This document shows positions 35,506 to 48,320 of a DNA stretch of 64,000 bases, in pieces; position 1 is the first letter of the stretch, and the number at the start of each line of letters is the position of its first letter. Source of the stretch: Coptis chinensis. Taxonomy: Eukaryota > Streptophyta > Magnoliopsida > Ranunculales > Ranunculaceae. The position numbers and the translations under genes were made by a program. The stretch is from NCBI GenBank assembly GCA_015680905.1, contig CM027383.1, positions 37,446,501 to 37,510,500 on the forward strand. Reading direction: 5' to 3'. Under the pieces are notes generated by a model, which was not told the origin of the DNA, made no database searches, and saw nothing but the letters and a program-made list of their open reading frames with translations.

Positions 35506-36895
35506 AGTAAACTAAAACTTATAAAATGAATAGTCTACCTACGAAATGAACGATGAATTCGATCCGTAAGTAAACTAAAACTTAACTTTTACTATCTCAA
35601 TTATCAAATCTTCATCTCTCGAATCTATCGAAATAGAATGGAGTACGAAGTTCGTTCCACTCCTAATGCTCTAGCATGAATGTTTTCTAATCTAACTAGT
35701 CGTTTTTAAGTCTATGAGAGTTTTACGAAGGGAATTATACTACGATGCAACTACCCACAAGATGCAACTAGTCGGTTATCAGAATACTAAGGGAATGCTA
35801 CGTTGATTCTATGATAAGGAGTTAGAGGGGGATTGATTCCACCTTAACTCAACTTAATCCACTAACGACGAATCGTCAGTAATCTGAATTGAATCGCCTG
35901 CGTAACAATTGGTTATTCCTAATCCCTAATTATACATGGCATTTCTACCAATCATAACTAGCATGTGAACAATTAAACCCATTCTCATGGTGAACTAATC
36001 ATTTCTAGAGTGGAATAGAAAAAATACGGCGATTTCTACGATATAATCGAATCAAGCTTTCATCAAGGCTTCACAACCCCTCTAATGGAGGTTTAGCCTT
36101 GAATCATTCATAATCATTTCCATTTATATTAAAACTAAACATAATATAAAGCATTGAAATTTATTTAATTAAACAATAATGAAATCTAATTTAATGACTA
36201 AATTGAACTAAGGACATGAATTGAAATTAGATCTAGAATTGGAATTGACGAAATCGAAATGGATAAAGAATACTACTTTATTGATCTAATCAAATGAAGA
36301 ACAAGATTCAAAGGTTTAATCTAATAAGGGATTTGAAACTAATTAAAGAAAACAATTAAATCTAGATCTAGAAGCTATTTTAATGGCTACTTTCTATTCT
36401 AAGCTATCTACCCTAATTCTCTACTATTTAATCTACCATTAACAAAGACTTAAGCTTTTGTTCTTATACATTCAGATCCAAAATTCGTGCATGGGCTTGG
36501 AGCCAGGGTTTGGGCCAGAGAATCAGGCCCAAAACCCAATTCTTTCAATTCCAAAAGGCCTCTTCAGCTACAGTTGACTTCCACAGACTTTTCGTCCACT
36601 TCTGCTCCTCTGATTGGGTCAAGGCTTGGACCATTACAAAGCTCTTTCCGAGCCGGTCGTTTTGACATAAGGTATGCCCAATTCGAGGTCTGAGTCCAAA
36701 GATACTGGCATTCGGAAGTTCTTTTGACTTTTGCTCTGTATCTCGCTAAAGTGGTACATTTCGCACATAATGGACTTTGAAGCCCGAAATGCATAAAAAC
36801 GCGTAATCGTGTTAACTCTTACTTATTATTCACATAATTGGTCTAACAAAGATGATTATTAAGGGGTTAAAACTACAGTTTTGGGCTCTTATCAA
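35506..36895 (-). repeat. 3' LTR of element E (left, reversed), with a filler at its outer end
   Basis: Matches 46483-47867 closely from 35521 on. The outermost 17 bases (35505-35521, AAGTAAACTAAAACTTA) repeat LTR sequence found 63 bases further in (35568-35584), so the extreme end is not the family-typical TGATAA. The other end, GCTCTTATCA, is at 36895. Confidence 0.85.
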
Positions 36896-38718
36896 ACCAC
36901 CCAAAACAAACATTTTGCTTGTCCTCAAGCAAAGATGAGAAATTAGAATAAGTGACCAAAAAGTGGAGTTCTAACTACTCGTTTCGTTTGAGTGCGATTG
37001 CATTGACCATATGCAACAAGGCCTTAAACCACTAGGAATTCCCTAGTGGACGAAGTTATAGCCCTCGTGAGAGTTTTCCAGTGAAGGTACTCACAAACTT
37101 CATCTATACTACAACGACTAAGAAATAAAACTATTGTTTTCCCCTTCATGCTCAACTATCTATACATCTCTATAGCAATTACATAAGAATAACAGTAAAA
37201 AAAAACCTAAGTTAATATATGCATAATAATCAATCATCTACAATAAACATATAACAATGAGTAATACTATGAAATGTTTAGCAGGTTTGTTTCTGAGAAC
37301 TCGGAATAGCGTCCTTAAGTAGGTCCTCACATAAATGTCAAGACAAAAACCTCTCTGATTTTTCCACTCAAGTTTAAGCTACTCCAATTGTGCGGTGGGC
37401 ACACTTTACCTTACAATCTCAATGACAAAAGGGAAGCTCGGGTCGATCAAACACACATCCGCCACTTACTATCACACTAACCTATTCCTAATTGAGCTAG
37501 AGGTCTTTATTAGGTGTTACGGGATTAGGAGATGGTTTAAGAAGGAAGGAAATGGATATTCAAAAGGACAAGTCTGAGATAATAGAGTCTTCAGATATGT
37601 AACTTAGAGAAAACCTTGTTATTTTCTTTTGCTTCTACACTTTGTTTCCATCTTAAATTATTTTTTTTTTTTCTTTTCCTTGGCTTTTGACTCCTTTTTA
37701 TTCTATTTTTGGAGTTTTTATTTTATTTCTATTTTTCTTTTCTTTGGATGGAAACTTCTTTCTTTATTTTTCAAGCAAGTAACAATTTTTTGTTTACACA
37801 GGTTTTCTCTTCTTCTTTCTTCACTCATTCTATTCTCGGACTTATTCTAACTTGGGTAGGTTGATTTATTCTTTTTTTTTTTTTTATTTTGTTTTGTTTT
37901 TTGTAATGGGTAAAAGGAATTGTGGTGTATGGAAGGCTAAAGAAAAGGCTCGAGTGGTGACTAGCGAAAATAATTCATAGGTTTGAATTTCTCGCTATAT
38001 CGATCCAAAAGAGGGGCCTAAATTCTCACTTAGGATATGGTTTAGTGATCAAGCAAGTGGACGTGTGATTTCTCTATCCGGATTTTACTTCTCCCTTGTG
38101 TCATTTCTCAAAATGTTTCATTTCATATAAGGCTTTTAGGCTATATTCTCACAGGGATTGTAGAATAAGTACTCTAGCCTAGATTTCAGAAACTTATCGC
38201 TAACAATCATAGATACTCATGTAATATATTTATAGATAGATGCAAAGATTATTACCTACATTATTAACCTAAGTTTCTAACAATTATTCGATCGATGCAA
38301 CAACTATGTGAGACTTCTAGATTGTTAAGAGCATGGAGAAAGAAAACAATACCAATATTCCTAAGTGTATAGCATAAACTTATTTATTTATATTTTTAAA
38401 TTTTTGAAATTTTAACTAGAAAACAAATGCATATTATATATCTATATCCTAACAGATGTCTTAATTACACGTGATTCTATGCCCCCAAACAAGAAGCATG
38501 CTTTGTCCTCAAAGCATTGTAAATAAAGAGGGTAGGAAAAATACCATTGAAGCGTGAAATTGAAACATCCGCAAAACAATGTTAGAACGCATCTAATATA
38601 GGAAAAAAAACTGACGCAACTCTATAAGAGTTCCACCCATTATGGGGTTAACCTAATTAAATTGCTTGGGACATAAGCAGACACTAACAGAAACTAAAAC
38701 TTACCTCCACTCCCGTTG
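36896..38718 (-). other. 3' non-coding region of element E
   Basis: Carries, on the minus strand, two hairpin and G-rich modules: one next to the LTR (36896-36931) and one after ORF3 (38484-38521, TGCTTTGAGGACAAAGCATG then TTGTTTGGGGG). A T/C-rich low-complexity tract lies at 37650-37890. No gene seen. Confidence 0.7.
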
Positions 38719-39641
38719 TTATTCGTCATCTTCGTCATCCTCTACTTCTATAAAGAAGTGAGGTTCCTTCGCGTCCTGCCATGCTATGATAATTTGCCGG
38801 GCTTCACGCCATTTATCATCTATGGTTGCTAACCTATTAAGTGCCACTTGGTCTGATGGGGTGTAGGGTGCAACCTGGTGAGGTTGTATCCGCCACCCAT
38901 GCCAAGTCATTGCACGGAAAGATCGAATAATACTATTGGTGGGTCGCACCGTGTCTACCTTAATCCAATCCGTGAAACGTGTACAAAAAACAGGAAAGAA
39001 ACATAGCATAATACGTGAAATTAAAACAGGCATAAGAAGGTACTTATGCCTCATGGTATAGGCTCGTGCTAAACTAGACATCAAAGTTCTGGGAAGGTCA
39101 TAGAATCGGCGTCCATTGGCTAAAGCAAGGAAAACGCTGCAAGTGGCGTCATTCACGTAAGAAAACGCCATTCCCTAAAATGTTTAGCATAATCCAAAAC
39201 ATAACAGTTCCTATGTTCATGGACAGGCTACCAAGGGCAACGCGTTATAGTCCCCTTGGTCCTCAATCACGGAAAATGCCTGCCCATAAGCCTCGTGCAA
39301 AGACTCATAAGTGTAGACATGCATATTATCGAACCCAATAGCACCATGGGTCTTGTATCTCAGCGGGCATAGCAAGTCCAAGAACAAATGCTAGCAAGAA
39401 CACGGTAATCTCCATTGGTTCATCGTCAATGTTGATGGAGAACACTTGTTCTCCGTCCGGTCTCTCAAAGAAAATGCAGTTATTATAAAAATAAGATGCA
39501 AGTGTCGGAGAATAAAGTTCAGCCGGTCTTACCATAAGAGGTTCCAACCAACATATGTGATCACCTCATGAAAAACCACCGTAAGTAGTGCTTTGGAACA
39601 AATCTTGAAAGACTGTTCGGTATCAATATTGGAGATGTCAT
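38719..39641 (-). pseudogene. ORF3 of element E
   Basis: Start near 39641, acidic end (VEDDEDDE) at 38719. The 150-residue open part (38719-39171) has SYVNDATCSVFLAL, RRFYDLPRTLMSSLA, RHKYLLMPVLISRIML and PYTPSDQVALNRLA, matching C's ORF3. Function unknown; broken, about two or three breaks. Confidence 0.6.
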
Positions 39642-40493
39642 CTCAAAATTACGCTTTGGAATAGCTGCGAATGATCCGGATACTACTAAACCGGAAAATT
39701 TCTGGTCGGAGAAGTCGCGCTGGCGCTTCATTAACTTAGTAGCGCTGGGCTTTTGTATTTTGATTTCCAGTAACTTAGCTGGTGGCGCTTGACTTGAAGG
39801 GCGCCAGCCTCGACCAAATTTTTCTCGATGAAATTTTTAGGCTGAAAGCACGCCAACTACTAGCGGCAAGGCCGAAGTTGCGATTTTGTGAAAATGGAGA
39901 CGAAACGTGGGAATCGCGGGTGTGAAGGGTGAGTGATGGAGTTTAGGTGTAGTGTGAGTTGTGAGGATAGATTGTATCAAGTTTATATAGGTTTAAAGTT
40001 GCTAGAATGGGACGGAAAGTTGCCAAAACTAATTACGGCGTTTCGAAATCCTAAAATTTCCAAACTCGAAAAGCGGAAACAACTCATCTCCGGATTCTAA
40101 TTTAAACCCAGTATCTCTTATTTGGATTTTATGACTGAATGTACCTATTTAATCTAGATTTCATCCTACAATGATTCTCAATCACAGATATGCCTAAACT
40201 ACCATATTTTCACCTTACTCCGCAGTAAATTCTAACAGTAGGGTTTTTTTATAAAAAATATAGCTTGACATAATCAAACCACCCCCAAACAAGTTGGGAA
40301 GGTGGGGTCAATATGAAACAAGCACACAAACTGAAAATAAACCCTTTATTAAAAATTTTCATTCGGAGGTCCTTTCACTTACAAAATTCAAATTACGAGA
40401 ATAAAAATTACATTACAATAAAACAACAAAAAATAAATAAAACAACAACTTATAAAACAAAAATAACTACCACTATCACTCCTCATCCTCTCT

Positions 40494-41643
40494 AAAACCA
40501 CGCCCGGTGGTGGATGGCGACCTGGAACTTCAGTGGTGGCTCCGGGGAGGTCCAGCAGAAGGTGTCCTTTCGCCGACGACGCCATGCCTAGTAGCCGTGG
40601 TGTGTCCGAGGGCGAGTCGTATGAGGTGGGAAGCGTGCTAGCATATCTACTCTAAACTGGCGCGGGCTTCCATCTCAGCCCTCGCCGCTCCCATCTCTCA
40701 TCCTCCCTCCGGGTGCGGATCTCGAAGTTGTGGTGAATGGTCGCTGTCGAGTCCGGAGGTCTGAGATTAGAGAGTGTTGAGTGAACGCGATGCCCCTATG
40801 TAGCATAGTCATGCGCCAAAGATCATCAGACAACACCTCGGAAGGCATCCCAGATCAAAGCAAGTGCCATCCTCCTCATCCTCCTCCGAATCATCCTGGC
40901 TTTGTCCCCGGCCTCCTCTTCATTCCCAGCTCCACCATCCTCTTCATCTCTATCCTCAGCCCTCAACCGGACTTGTTGGACACACCCTATAGATACGCGG
41001 GTTCTTGTGCGGGGTAATGTAAATCCTCTCGTGGCCGGAGTTGCCTTCATCTTCAAAGATGATCTTAGTAATAAGCACGAGGAGAGGTGCCAAAGACCTT
41101 CCCACCCCCCGATCATTTCAAGAAAAAACTCCGTGATACAGAAATCGTGACTTCGCTCCCGGAGTACCCATAACACGCGGAGGCAGGTTAGACCGATGTC
41201 ACCGACCTTGACCTTCCCTAGGACATTCAATTAACCAATCCATCAGGCCGTGGCAAATTTGGTTGGTCCTCGTGGATGCTGGCGCACACAATGGGAGTTT
41301 GGATTGTAACTCCCATTGATGACAAGAACGCCATCAATCCGGCTCTACCCCGCCAAACTGGGGCTCTGTAGAGTGGTTTCCGGATGGATTCTAGGCGGAA
41401 TGCCTAGAATCTCGACCAACATGATCCGTAGTCAACTCCCTTCTCTTCTTCCTTACCATCACAAAATCCTACTCTCCTCCAACTCCCGGTGTTGTAGAAC
41501 CGTCGGACCAAGTCTTCGTGGTAGAAGTCTTGGTCGAAAGTACCACGAACTACTCCAGTCTCTACTAGCCATTTCGTCACCGTAAAAGCGGCGAAATGGT
41601 CTGGAGTGAAAACCTGCTCCGGTATGATTCGGCGTTGAGCCAT
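40494..41643 (-). pseudogene. ORF2 of element E
   Basis: Begins MAQRRIIPEQVFTPDHFAAF; open stretches show YHEDLVRRFYNTGS and GDIGLTCLRVLWVLRERSH, then acidic low complexity and a charged end. Counterpart of B's ORF2. It is preceded by a C/A-rich leader (41644-42000) and followed by a hairpin with G-rich tract (40268-40300, minus). Broken, a few breaks. Confidence 0.55.
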
Positions 41644-42699
41644 TTAGAGTTTGATTACGGTTTGGGGTTTGTAGAGGGTGTGGTAGTTGTGGTTTAACTT
41701 GACCGACCTAAAGAAAAGTGGTGGTGGTGGAGTGGTGGCGCAAAGCAACAAATTTTGAAATTTTTTGGTCGTTTTTGTTGGGTTAAATTGGTGGAGTTTG
41801 TTTTGATTGGTGTTTGAAGTCGATTTGGGGTTGGGATTTGATTTTTGGTGTGGGTTTATGGTATTTCTTTTTAATTTTGATTTTTCTAGGTTTGGAGGTT
41901 GTTAATGGCGGTGGAAGATGGAAAAGATGAACTGTTGCGTGAGAATGTAAGGCCTTGCTTCCATCTCATGGTGGGGTGAAGTTGGGCCCAAGCCCAAAAT
42001 CGAAATTTTCGATTTTTCGATTTTTTTCGCGAATTTCAAATCAAAATTCCCGCTTCGTTACATGTCCGATTTTTGCGAATGATATATGGAAATGATCAGG
42101 AGAGAATTTCCTATCCAATGATCCATAAAACACTCTATTCCGACTTCGGATGACATACGAGATAGTGGAAAACGCCTCGAAGTGCGTGCATGACGTAAGT
42201 TATGCGAACGAATGAAATCTAAATGAATAGATCATGTCAATCCGAATCGTAATACAATAAACGGCCTAAAGCAACTCTAATGGGACATAAAACATTTTAG
42301 TACAGAAACACAACACCCCACCCCCAAACAAATTTTTTACAACGAAGCTTAGAAAATTTGTTTTTAGCAGTGGGTCTTTTAAAGTCAGATTCCCGAGACT
42401 TCATAGATTACTATGTTTATTTTATTTTTTTATTTTTTTATTTTAGTTTTAGAAGGAAAAACAATAAGCAATAAAGACATAATTCACACCATAGAGAAAC
42501 ATGACTCAAAAAAAATCCGAGAAAAACATGCAAGAGTGGAAAACGGAACTATGTGAACCGTGGACTTAGGATCCGTACTTACGTACCACACACTCCATAG
42601 GGAGGGCCGGTTACCTTAATGGTGCACTCACCAATATATTGGAATGAAAGGAAATGCACCAACACAGAAATTTGAGTCGTTTATAGTCGATACTCAAGA
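41644..42699 (-). other. Conserved block 1 of element E
   Basis: Reversed counterpart of B 9617-10721: ACCGGTAACGAAGCG-like segment near 42050-42070, hairpin ACAAATTTT/AAAATTTGT with G-rich tract at about 42308-42365, and the GGAGGGCC segment near 42600. No coding region seen. Confidence 0.65.
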
Positions 42700-43600
42700 C
42701 TTTATCTAAAACATATGTATGAACATGCAGTTGATCATATATCAACAACGAAATAGTTGTGGATCATTCCATAAATAAATATCGAGGAAACATATCCAAA
42801 CACAATGAAACACCAAGATTTCCTACGAATTAATGACCTAGTGGAATCCAAACTAAGTCGGATAACCCTATTGTGTAACCTATCATGCACCTTCTTTTCA
42901 TTTTTGAATGAGTGGGTGTACTAGTAAATAAGTGTGGAAAAGTGAATGGTTGTGAAGGATATGGTGGATATGGATAAGTTTTAGAAAGGCAGCTTGTACA
43001 CAATGAGGATGTGGTTTTAGCATCGAACTCATTCATTGTGTGTAGGGACTGCGCCTCAATTCTGAAAATGAAGGTGTCAAATAGGTTGTCCTTCCTTCAA
43101 GTATCCGTTTGCTAGGAGGATTTAAAAAATTATGAAGCATGTAAGAAACAAACGGGGATCGGGGCAAACTCGAGATTCCTTTGAAAGGGTGGAAGGAGGG
43201 GCATCGAGGTGGAAGTTGTGCAAGTTAGTTCTTGATAGGGTGAATTGTCACCTACTCGAAGAAAGTCATCAAATTCCTCATCTAGATTGGTCATATCCAC
43301 ATTACTATGGTAGTCCTCTACATCTTTGAGAAAGTCATCTATCCCGTCCTCATCAATAATATGTGTATCGACTAGTGTAGGAATGAAAATGTTGGAGTCT
43401 GACTTTCCAAAGGAAAGAATTTTGGGCATATGATCATCATGGAACGTGTTGTTGAAATAATCTCGAGCAAAAGCTCTCGATCATGCTAACCTCTCCATCC
43501 ATAGATCTAATCGGGGTCGCGTGTCCTTGTTTTAAAAACATTGACTTCAATGACAAGATGGCCAAAAGACATGGACATTGAACCATCACGGCAATTAATG
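42700..43600 (-). pseudogene. Linker ORF of element E
   Basis: Open stretch 43130-43429 gives LSFGKSDSNIFIPTLVDTH, EDGIDDFLKDVEDYHSN and STSMPLLPPFQRNLEF, matching the acidic linker of B. The hydrophobic tail homologue lies toward 42700. Broken, a few breaks. Confidence 0.7.
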
Positions 43601-45950
43601 AGCGCGATTGGCGGTTGCCAAGAAAGGACGCCCTAAAATGATCGGGACAGAGTCGTTAGCGATCAGACGAGGACTACAAAATCAGCCGGATAGTAGAAAT
43701 CTCGCACTTTTACAAGCACATTTTCGACTACACCCTTAGGGTAATTTAATAGATCGATCGACTAATTGCAACGCCATTTTAGTGGGTTGCATTTTGTCTA
43801 AACCTATTTGTCTATACAAATAAAATGGGATTAAGTTAACACTAGCCCCCGTGTCTAATAACGCGGTCGTCGATAGGAATCTCCTAAGGTGCATCAGACA
43901 AGATGGGGCGACCGGGGTCCTTATACTTAACAATTCCATTATGTTCAGATAAGGTTGGGAATTGTTCTGTTAAAAAGGCGTCTTTTGGTATATTTGTCTT
44001 ACGCCTAGTAGTACACAATTCCTTAAGAAACTTAGCATGGTGTGGTAGCTTTTTTATAGCTTCGAGGAAGGGAAGGTTTATAGTTAGATTCTTGAAAACG
44101 TCCCTAATCTCCTCGTAATTTGTATCTCTAGTTAACATGGCTAATTTTTGTGGAAACGGTGGTTTCTGTCTATATTTAGCAATGGTATCACCTGGATGTT
44201 TAACCGTGGCTTTATGTTTCTTAGGTTGTGTTGTAACTGGTACCTCTACAGTGGTAGGCTCTTCAGTTTCTATTTCGTATCTAGTAAAATAGCGAGGTGT
44301 AGGGGCTCTTGGTGGGGTAACTATAGGCATAGTTACTTTTTGTTATCAACCACTCTGCTTAACGGAGAGTGGTGATGGCATTTATCTCACCTACATTTTC
44401 ATATTCATTACTAGTATTATCGGTGACCTCAAAGGCTGTGTTTGTTGTTTTAGGATTAGGTATTCGTTACACCGAAACACACCTTTGGGTTGGGCTTTAT
44501 CTTGAGCCAACTGTTGGGTTAAATTATTTACGGATTGTAGAAGCTGTTGGTTGGATTGAGCCATGGTTTGGAAAAGTTTTTGGCTCACTTGTATAAAGGT
44601 GTCAAGACGATCCCGTGTGGGTGTAGTGGTCACGGGTGGTGTGGACCGAACTATTTCCGCGGAATTATTTATTGGTGGATTTTGATAGTTATTATTTACC
44701 GGAACGATACCTCTATTAGTATTATAATTATTATAATTACCTTGACCTTGTGCTTGACCTTGTCGAGGTTGCACTTGGTTGTTATAATTATTAAAATTAC
44801 CCGACGACCGCCCTTGTCGTAGTGGGGCTTGGTTAAAGCTTTATGTAGGCCTAACATATTGATTATTGTACCCGGAGGTGTGGACGTTTTGGTTATTTCC
44901 AACGAAGTTGGGATTTTGTCTCAAAGGGCGTTAGGTTCACTATTAATGGAAAAAGCCTGTTCATAGGCTATGGGACGATGGGAATCGGGATGCTCGGGAC
45001 TCCAAATGTAAACTACATGGATTTGAATTTACATTCATAACGGGATTGGCTTTTGTTGTACGATATGGCATCTACCTTTTTTAGTGAGGGATTCAATTAG
45101 AGTTTTAAGCTCAGGATCTGATTTAACCTCAAACATACTGGTAGCCTTAACTGTGGAAGAAGAACTAGCGGAGCGGGGGATATCATCACTACCCCCCCAG
45201 TTGTTATTTCGCTTAGTTTGATCCTCTAAAAATTTATAAGCCTCTGAGGCTCCTTTACTTAAGAAACTACCCCCATTCATTATGTCTAGGACTTCTTTAT
45301 GGTGATGTTGAAGTCCTTTGAAAAAGGCACGAACTAACGTGTCTTTTGCTAAGTTATGGTGTGGACACTCTATAAGCAGATCGGTGAAAACGATTCCAAG
45401 CCTCGAAAATGATTCATGAGGATTTTGTCGAAAGAAATGAATCTTGGAAAGCATCTCATCCGTCTTTAGGGGGGTGGGTAAAAATGTTCCATAAACAATT
45501 TGAACAAGTTTAGCCCACGAAGTCCACGAAATTAGGCTTTGGGCAGCAGTTAACCAAGACGCCGCCTTTATCAGCTAAGGTGAAAGGGAATACCCTTAAT
45601 TTAATTTGTTCAACCAACCATAGGATGGTGGAATGTCAGAAGGACTTGTTCAATCCTACGCGATATGTTGGTAAGGTTTTTCATGGTCTAAACCATGAAA
45701 AACGGGTAACAAATTAAAAATATTTGGAGGGATTCTCAAATCCCCACCGGGTTTGCTAGAACGATGCAAGATTTGGGGCTATCGCCAAGGCTTTGTAGAA
45801 GTCCGAGAGGAGTCTCTCTTTCTTCCCCATTATCTCGTGGTGTGTGTGGAATAGTAGCTAGAGGTGTAGTTTGTGGTATACTAGATAGACTTGTTTGTTG
45901 ATGTTGTTGTGTATTTACGCTTGGTGTTTTGTTCGCCGCACCTTAATCTC
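43601..45950 (-). pseudogene. gag and protease region of element E
   Basis: Open parts: 45035-45454 (LSKIHFFRQNPHESF, CPHHNLAKDTLVRAFFKGLQ), 44391-44774 (N/Q-rich, DRLDTFIQVSQKLFQTM), 43884-44330 (IVTPPRAPTPRYFTRY, FLEAIKKLPHHAKFL) and 43736-43939 (STTALLDTGASVNLIPFYLY, the protease active site). The most complete gag-protease of the family in the window, yet broken several times. Confidence 0.8.
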
Positions 45951-46482
45951 ATGCAAGACTAAGTCGAAGCTTAACTACACATGCAACACTCCAAACAATT
46001 CTGATGTACTAGTATAAACCTCTAACGGGAGATGCGAGGTGTGGAAGAAAGGAATACCTGACAAGGTCCTTGCTTCGCTTTATGAATAGCGTCTTTGTTA
46101 CGCAGCGTGTTCGTGTATATAAGAGAATAAAACACTGAAAAACTTGACAACTCGAAGTTCGAAGCAAACCGTGGAAACTGAAATTTTCAGCTAAGGCGCT
46201 ATCTATCTTAAGCGGGCCAGAGTAAATTCGAAATTCCAGAAGTAACTTAGCGGGTCGCTCTCTTTGAATGCTGGGCGTTCGATTTAAACGAGAGTTCCGA
46301 AGAAGATAGCTGGTCGCTCTCTTTTAGCGTGGCTTCGGTGTATTTCCTCGAATTTTTCCAAAACTGAAACGGCAAACCACGGTATGAATCAAACAAGGGT
46401 GGGTGGGTGAAATGGGACTTAAAAATTACTAATTCTATTATGAAAACAATGCTAAAGTGCAACTAAAGATGTGGCGGCCATT

Positions 46483-47867
46483 TGATAACCGATAAAATGA
46501 ATAGTCTACCTAATGAAATGAGCGATGAATTCGATCCGTAAGTAAACTAAAACTTAACTTTTTACTATCTCAATTATCAAATCTTCATCTCTCGAATCTA
46601 TCGAAATAGAATGGAGTACGAAGTTCGTTCCACTCCTAGTGCTCTAGCATGAATGTTTTCTAATCTAACTAGTCGTTTTTAAGTCTATGAGAGTTTTACG
46701 AAGGGAATTATACTACGATGCAACTACCCACAAGATGCAACTAGTCGGTTATCAGAATACTAAGGGAATGCTACGTTGATTCTATGATAAGGAGTTAGAG
46801 GGGATTGATTCCACCTTAACTCAACTTAATCCACTAACGAATTAATCGTAATCCGAATGAAGCGCTTCGAACCTTTAACAATTGGTTATTCCTAATCCCT
46901 AATTATACATGGCATTTCTACCAATCATAACTAGCATGTGAACAATTAAACCCATTCTCATGGTGAACTAATCATTTCTAGAGTGGAATAGAAAATCACG
47001 ACGACTCTACGATAATCGAATCAAGCTTTCATCAAGGCTTCACAACCCCTCTAATGGAGGTTTAGCCTTGAATCATTCCGCAATCATTTCCATTTATATT
47101 AAAACTAAACATAATATAAAGCATTGAAATTTATTTAATTAAACAATAATGAAATCTAATTTAATGACTAAATTGAACTAAGGACATGAATTGAAATTAG
47201 ATCTAGAATTGGAATTGATTTAAATCGAAATGGATAAAGAATACTACTTTATTGATCTAATCAAATGAAGAACAAGATTCAAAGGTTTAATCTAATGAGG
47301 GATTTGAACTAATTAAAGAAAACAATTAAATCTAGATCTAGAAGCTATTTTAATGGCTACTTTCTATTCTAAGCTATCTACCCTAATTCTCTACTATTTA
47401 ATCTACCATTAACAAAGACTTAAGCTTTTGTTCTTATACATTCAGATCCAAAATTCGTGCATGGGCTTGGAGCCAGGGGTTTGGGCGAGAATCGCCCAAA
47501 ACCCAATTCTTTTCAAATCAAAAGGCCTCTTCAGCTGCAGTTGACTTCCACAGACTTTTCGTCCACTTCTGCTCCTCTGATTGGGTCAAGGCTTGGACCA
47601 TTACAAAGCTCTTTCCGAGCCGGTCGTTTTGACATAAGGTATGCCCAATTCAAGGTCCGAGTCCAAAGATACGGCTTTCGGAAGTTCTGCTGACTTTTGC
47701 TCCTCAGTATCTCGCTAAAAGTGGTACATTTCTCGCACATAATGGACTTTGAAGCCTGAAATGCATAAAAACGCGTATGTCGGTGTTAACTCTTACTTAT
47801 TATTCACATAATTGGTCTAACAGTATGATTATTAAGGGGTTAAAACTACAGTTTTGGGCTCTTATCA
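46483..47867 (-). repeat. 5' LTR of element E (1385 bp, reversed)
   Basis: Plus-strand reading starts TGATAACC and ends GCTCTTATCA. TATA-like TATAAGAACAAAAGC on the minus strand near 47425-47440. Confidence 0.9.
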
Positions 47868-47933
47868 GACACAGTATCCCGATTCATCTACAAATGGAGA
47901 GGTTAGCATGATCGAGAGCATAGCTCAAGATTA
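47868..47933 (+). repeat. Right copy of the 66-bp duplication flanking element E
   Basis: Exact repeat of 35440-35505; D continues from here into its linker ORF. Confidence 0.9.
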
Positions 47934-48320
47934 CTTCAAAAACATGTTTCCAGAGAAATAGATTAACAAATTCCTTTCCTTCGGAAATTCCGACTTATAC
48001 AATGACTCCCTGGTAGTAGACGAAATCGAAGAAGAATTCCTGCAACTCTTTTGCACCGCTTCTTCACTAGGACACAACCATTCACTTTTCCACACTTATT
48101 CACTAGGACACCCTCTCGTTCAAAGATAAAACATAAGGTGCATGCTCGGTTATGCTATAGGTCTATCCGACTTCGCTTTCATTCCACTAGGTTGCGTCGT
48201 AGAAAATCTTGGTGCTTGATTGTGTTTGGATATGTTTTCTGTGATATTTATTTATGGAATGATCCACAACTATTTCGGTTGTTGATATATGATAAACTGC
48301 ATATTCATACATATGTTTAG
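47934..48320 (+). pseudogene. Linker ORF end, element D
   Basis: Open stretch 48051-48320 gives KHKVHARLCYRSIRLRF then RRKSWCLIVFGYVFCDIYLW and LFRLLIYDKLHIHTYV, almost the same as B 9422-9616. Conservation of this tail between copies suggests it was translated. Function unknown. Confidence 0.7.

Larger units (their letters stand above)
35506..47867 (-). mobile_element. Element E: Athila-like element on the minus strand, inside D
   Basis: LTRs at about 35506-36895 and 46483-47867, reversed, nearly identical. Read on the minus strand the order is LTR, primer binding site (about 46468-46480), gag (43884-45950), protease (43600-43900), linker ORF (42700-43600), ORF2 (40494-41643), ORF3 (38719-39641), 3' region, hairpin and polypurine tract (36896-36931), LTR. 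It is the fullest minus-strand copy of the family layout and again has no reverse transcriptase or integrase. It is flanked by a 66-bp duplication in place of the usual 5 bp. The innermost and probably youngest layer of the nest; broken, about ten or more breaks. Confidence 0.9.

Noticed and set aside
36487-36693. Short ORF beginning MHGLGA, repeated at 47457-47693 and in reverse at 4660-4848
   Set aside because: Recurs because it is part of the LTR sequence of the Athila-like family; it is not conserved as protein.
41316-41585. Plus-strand ORFs at 40781-41150 and 41316-41585
   Set aside because: Shadows of ORF2 of element E, which is on the minus strand and has the homologue in B.
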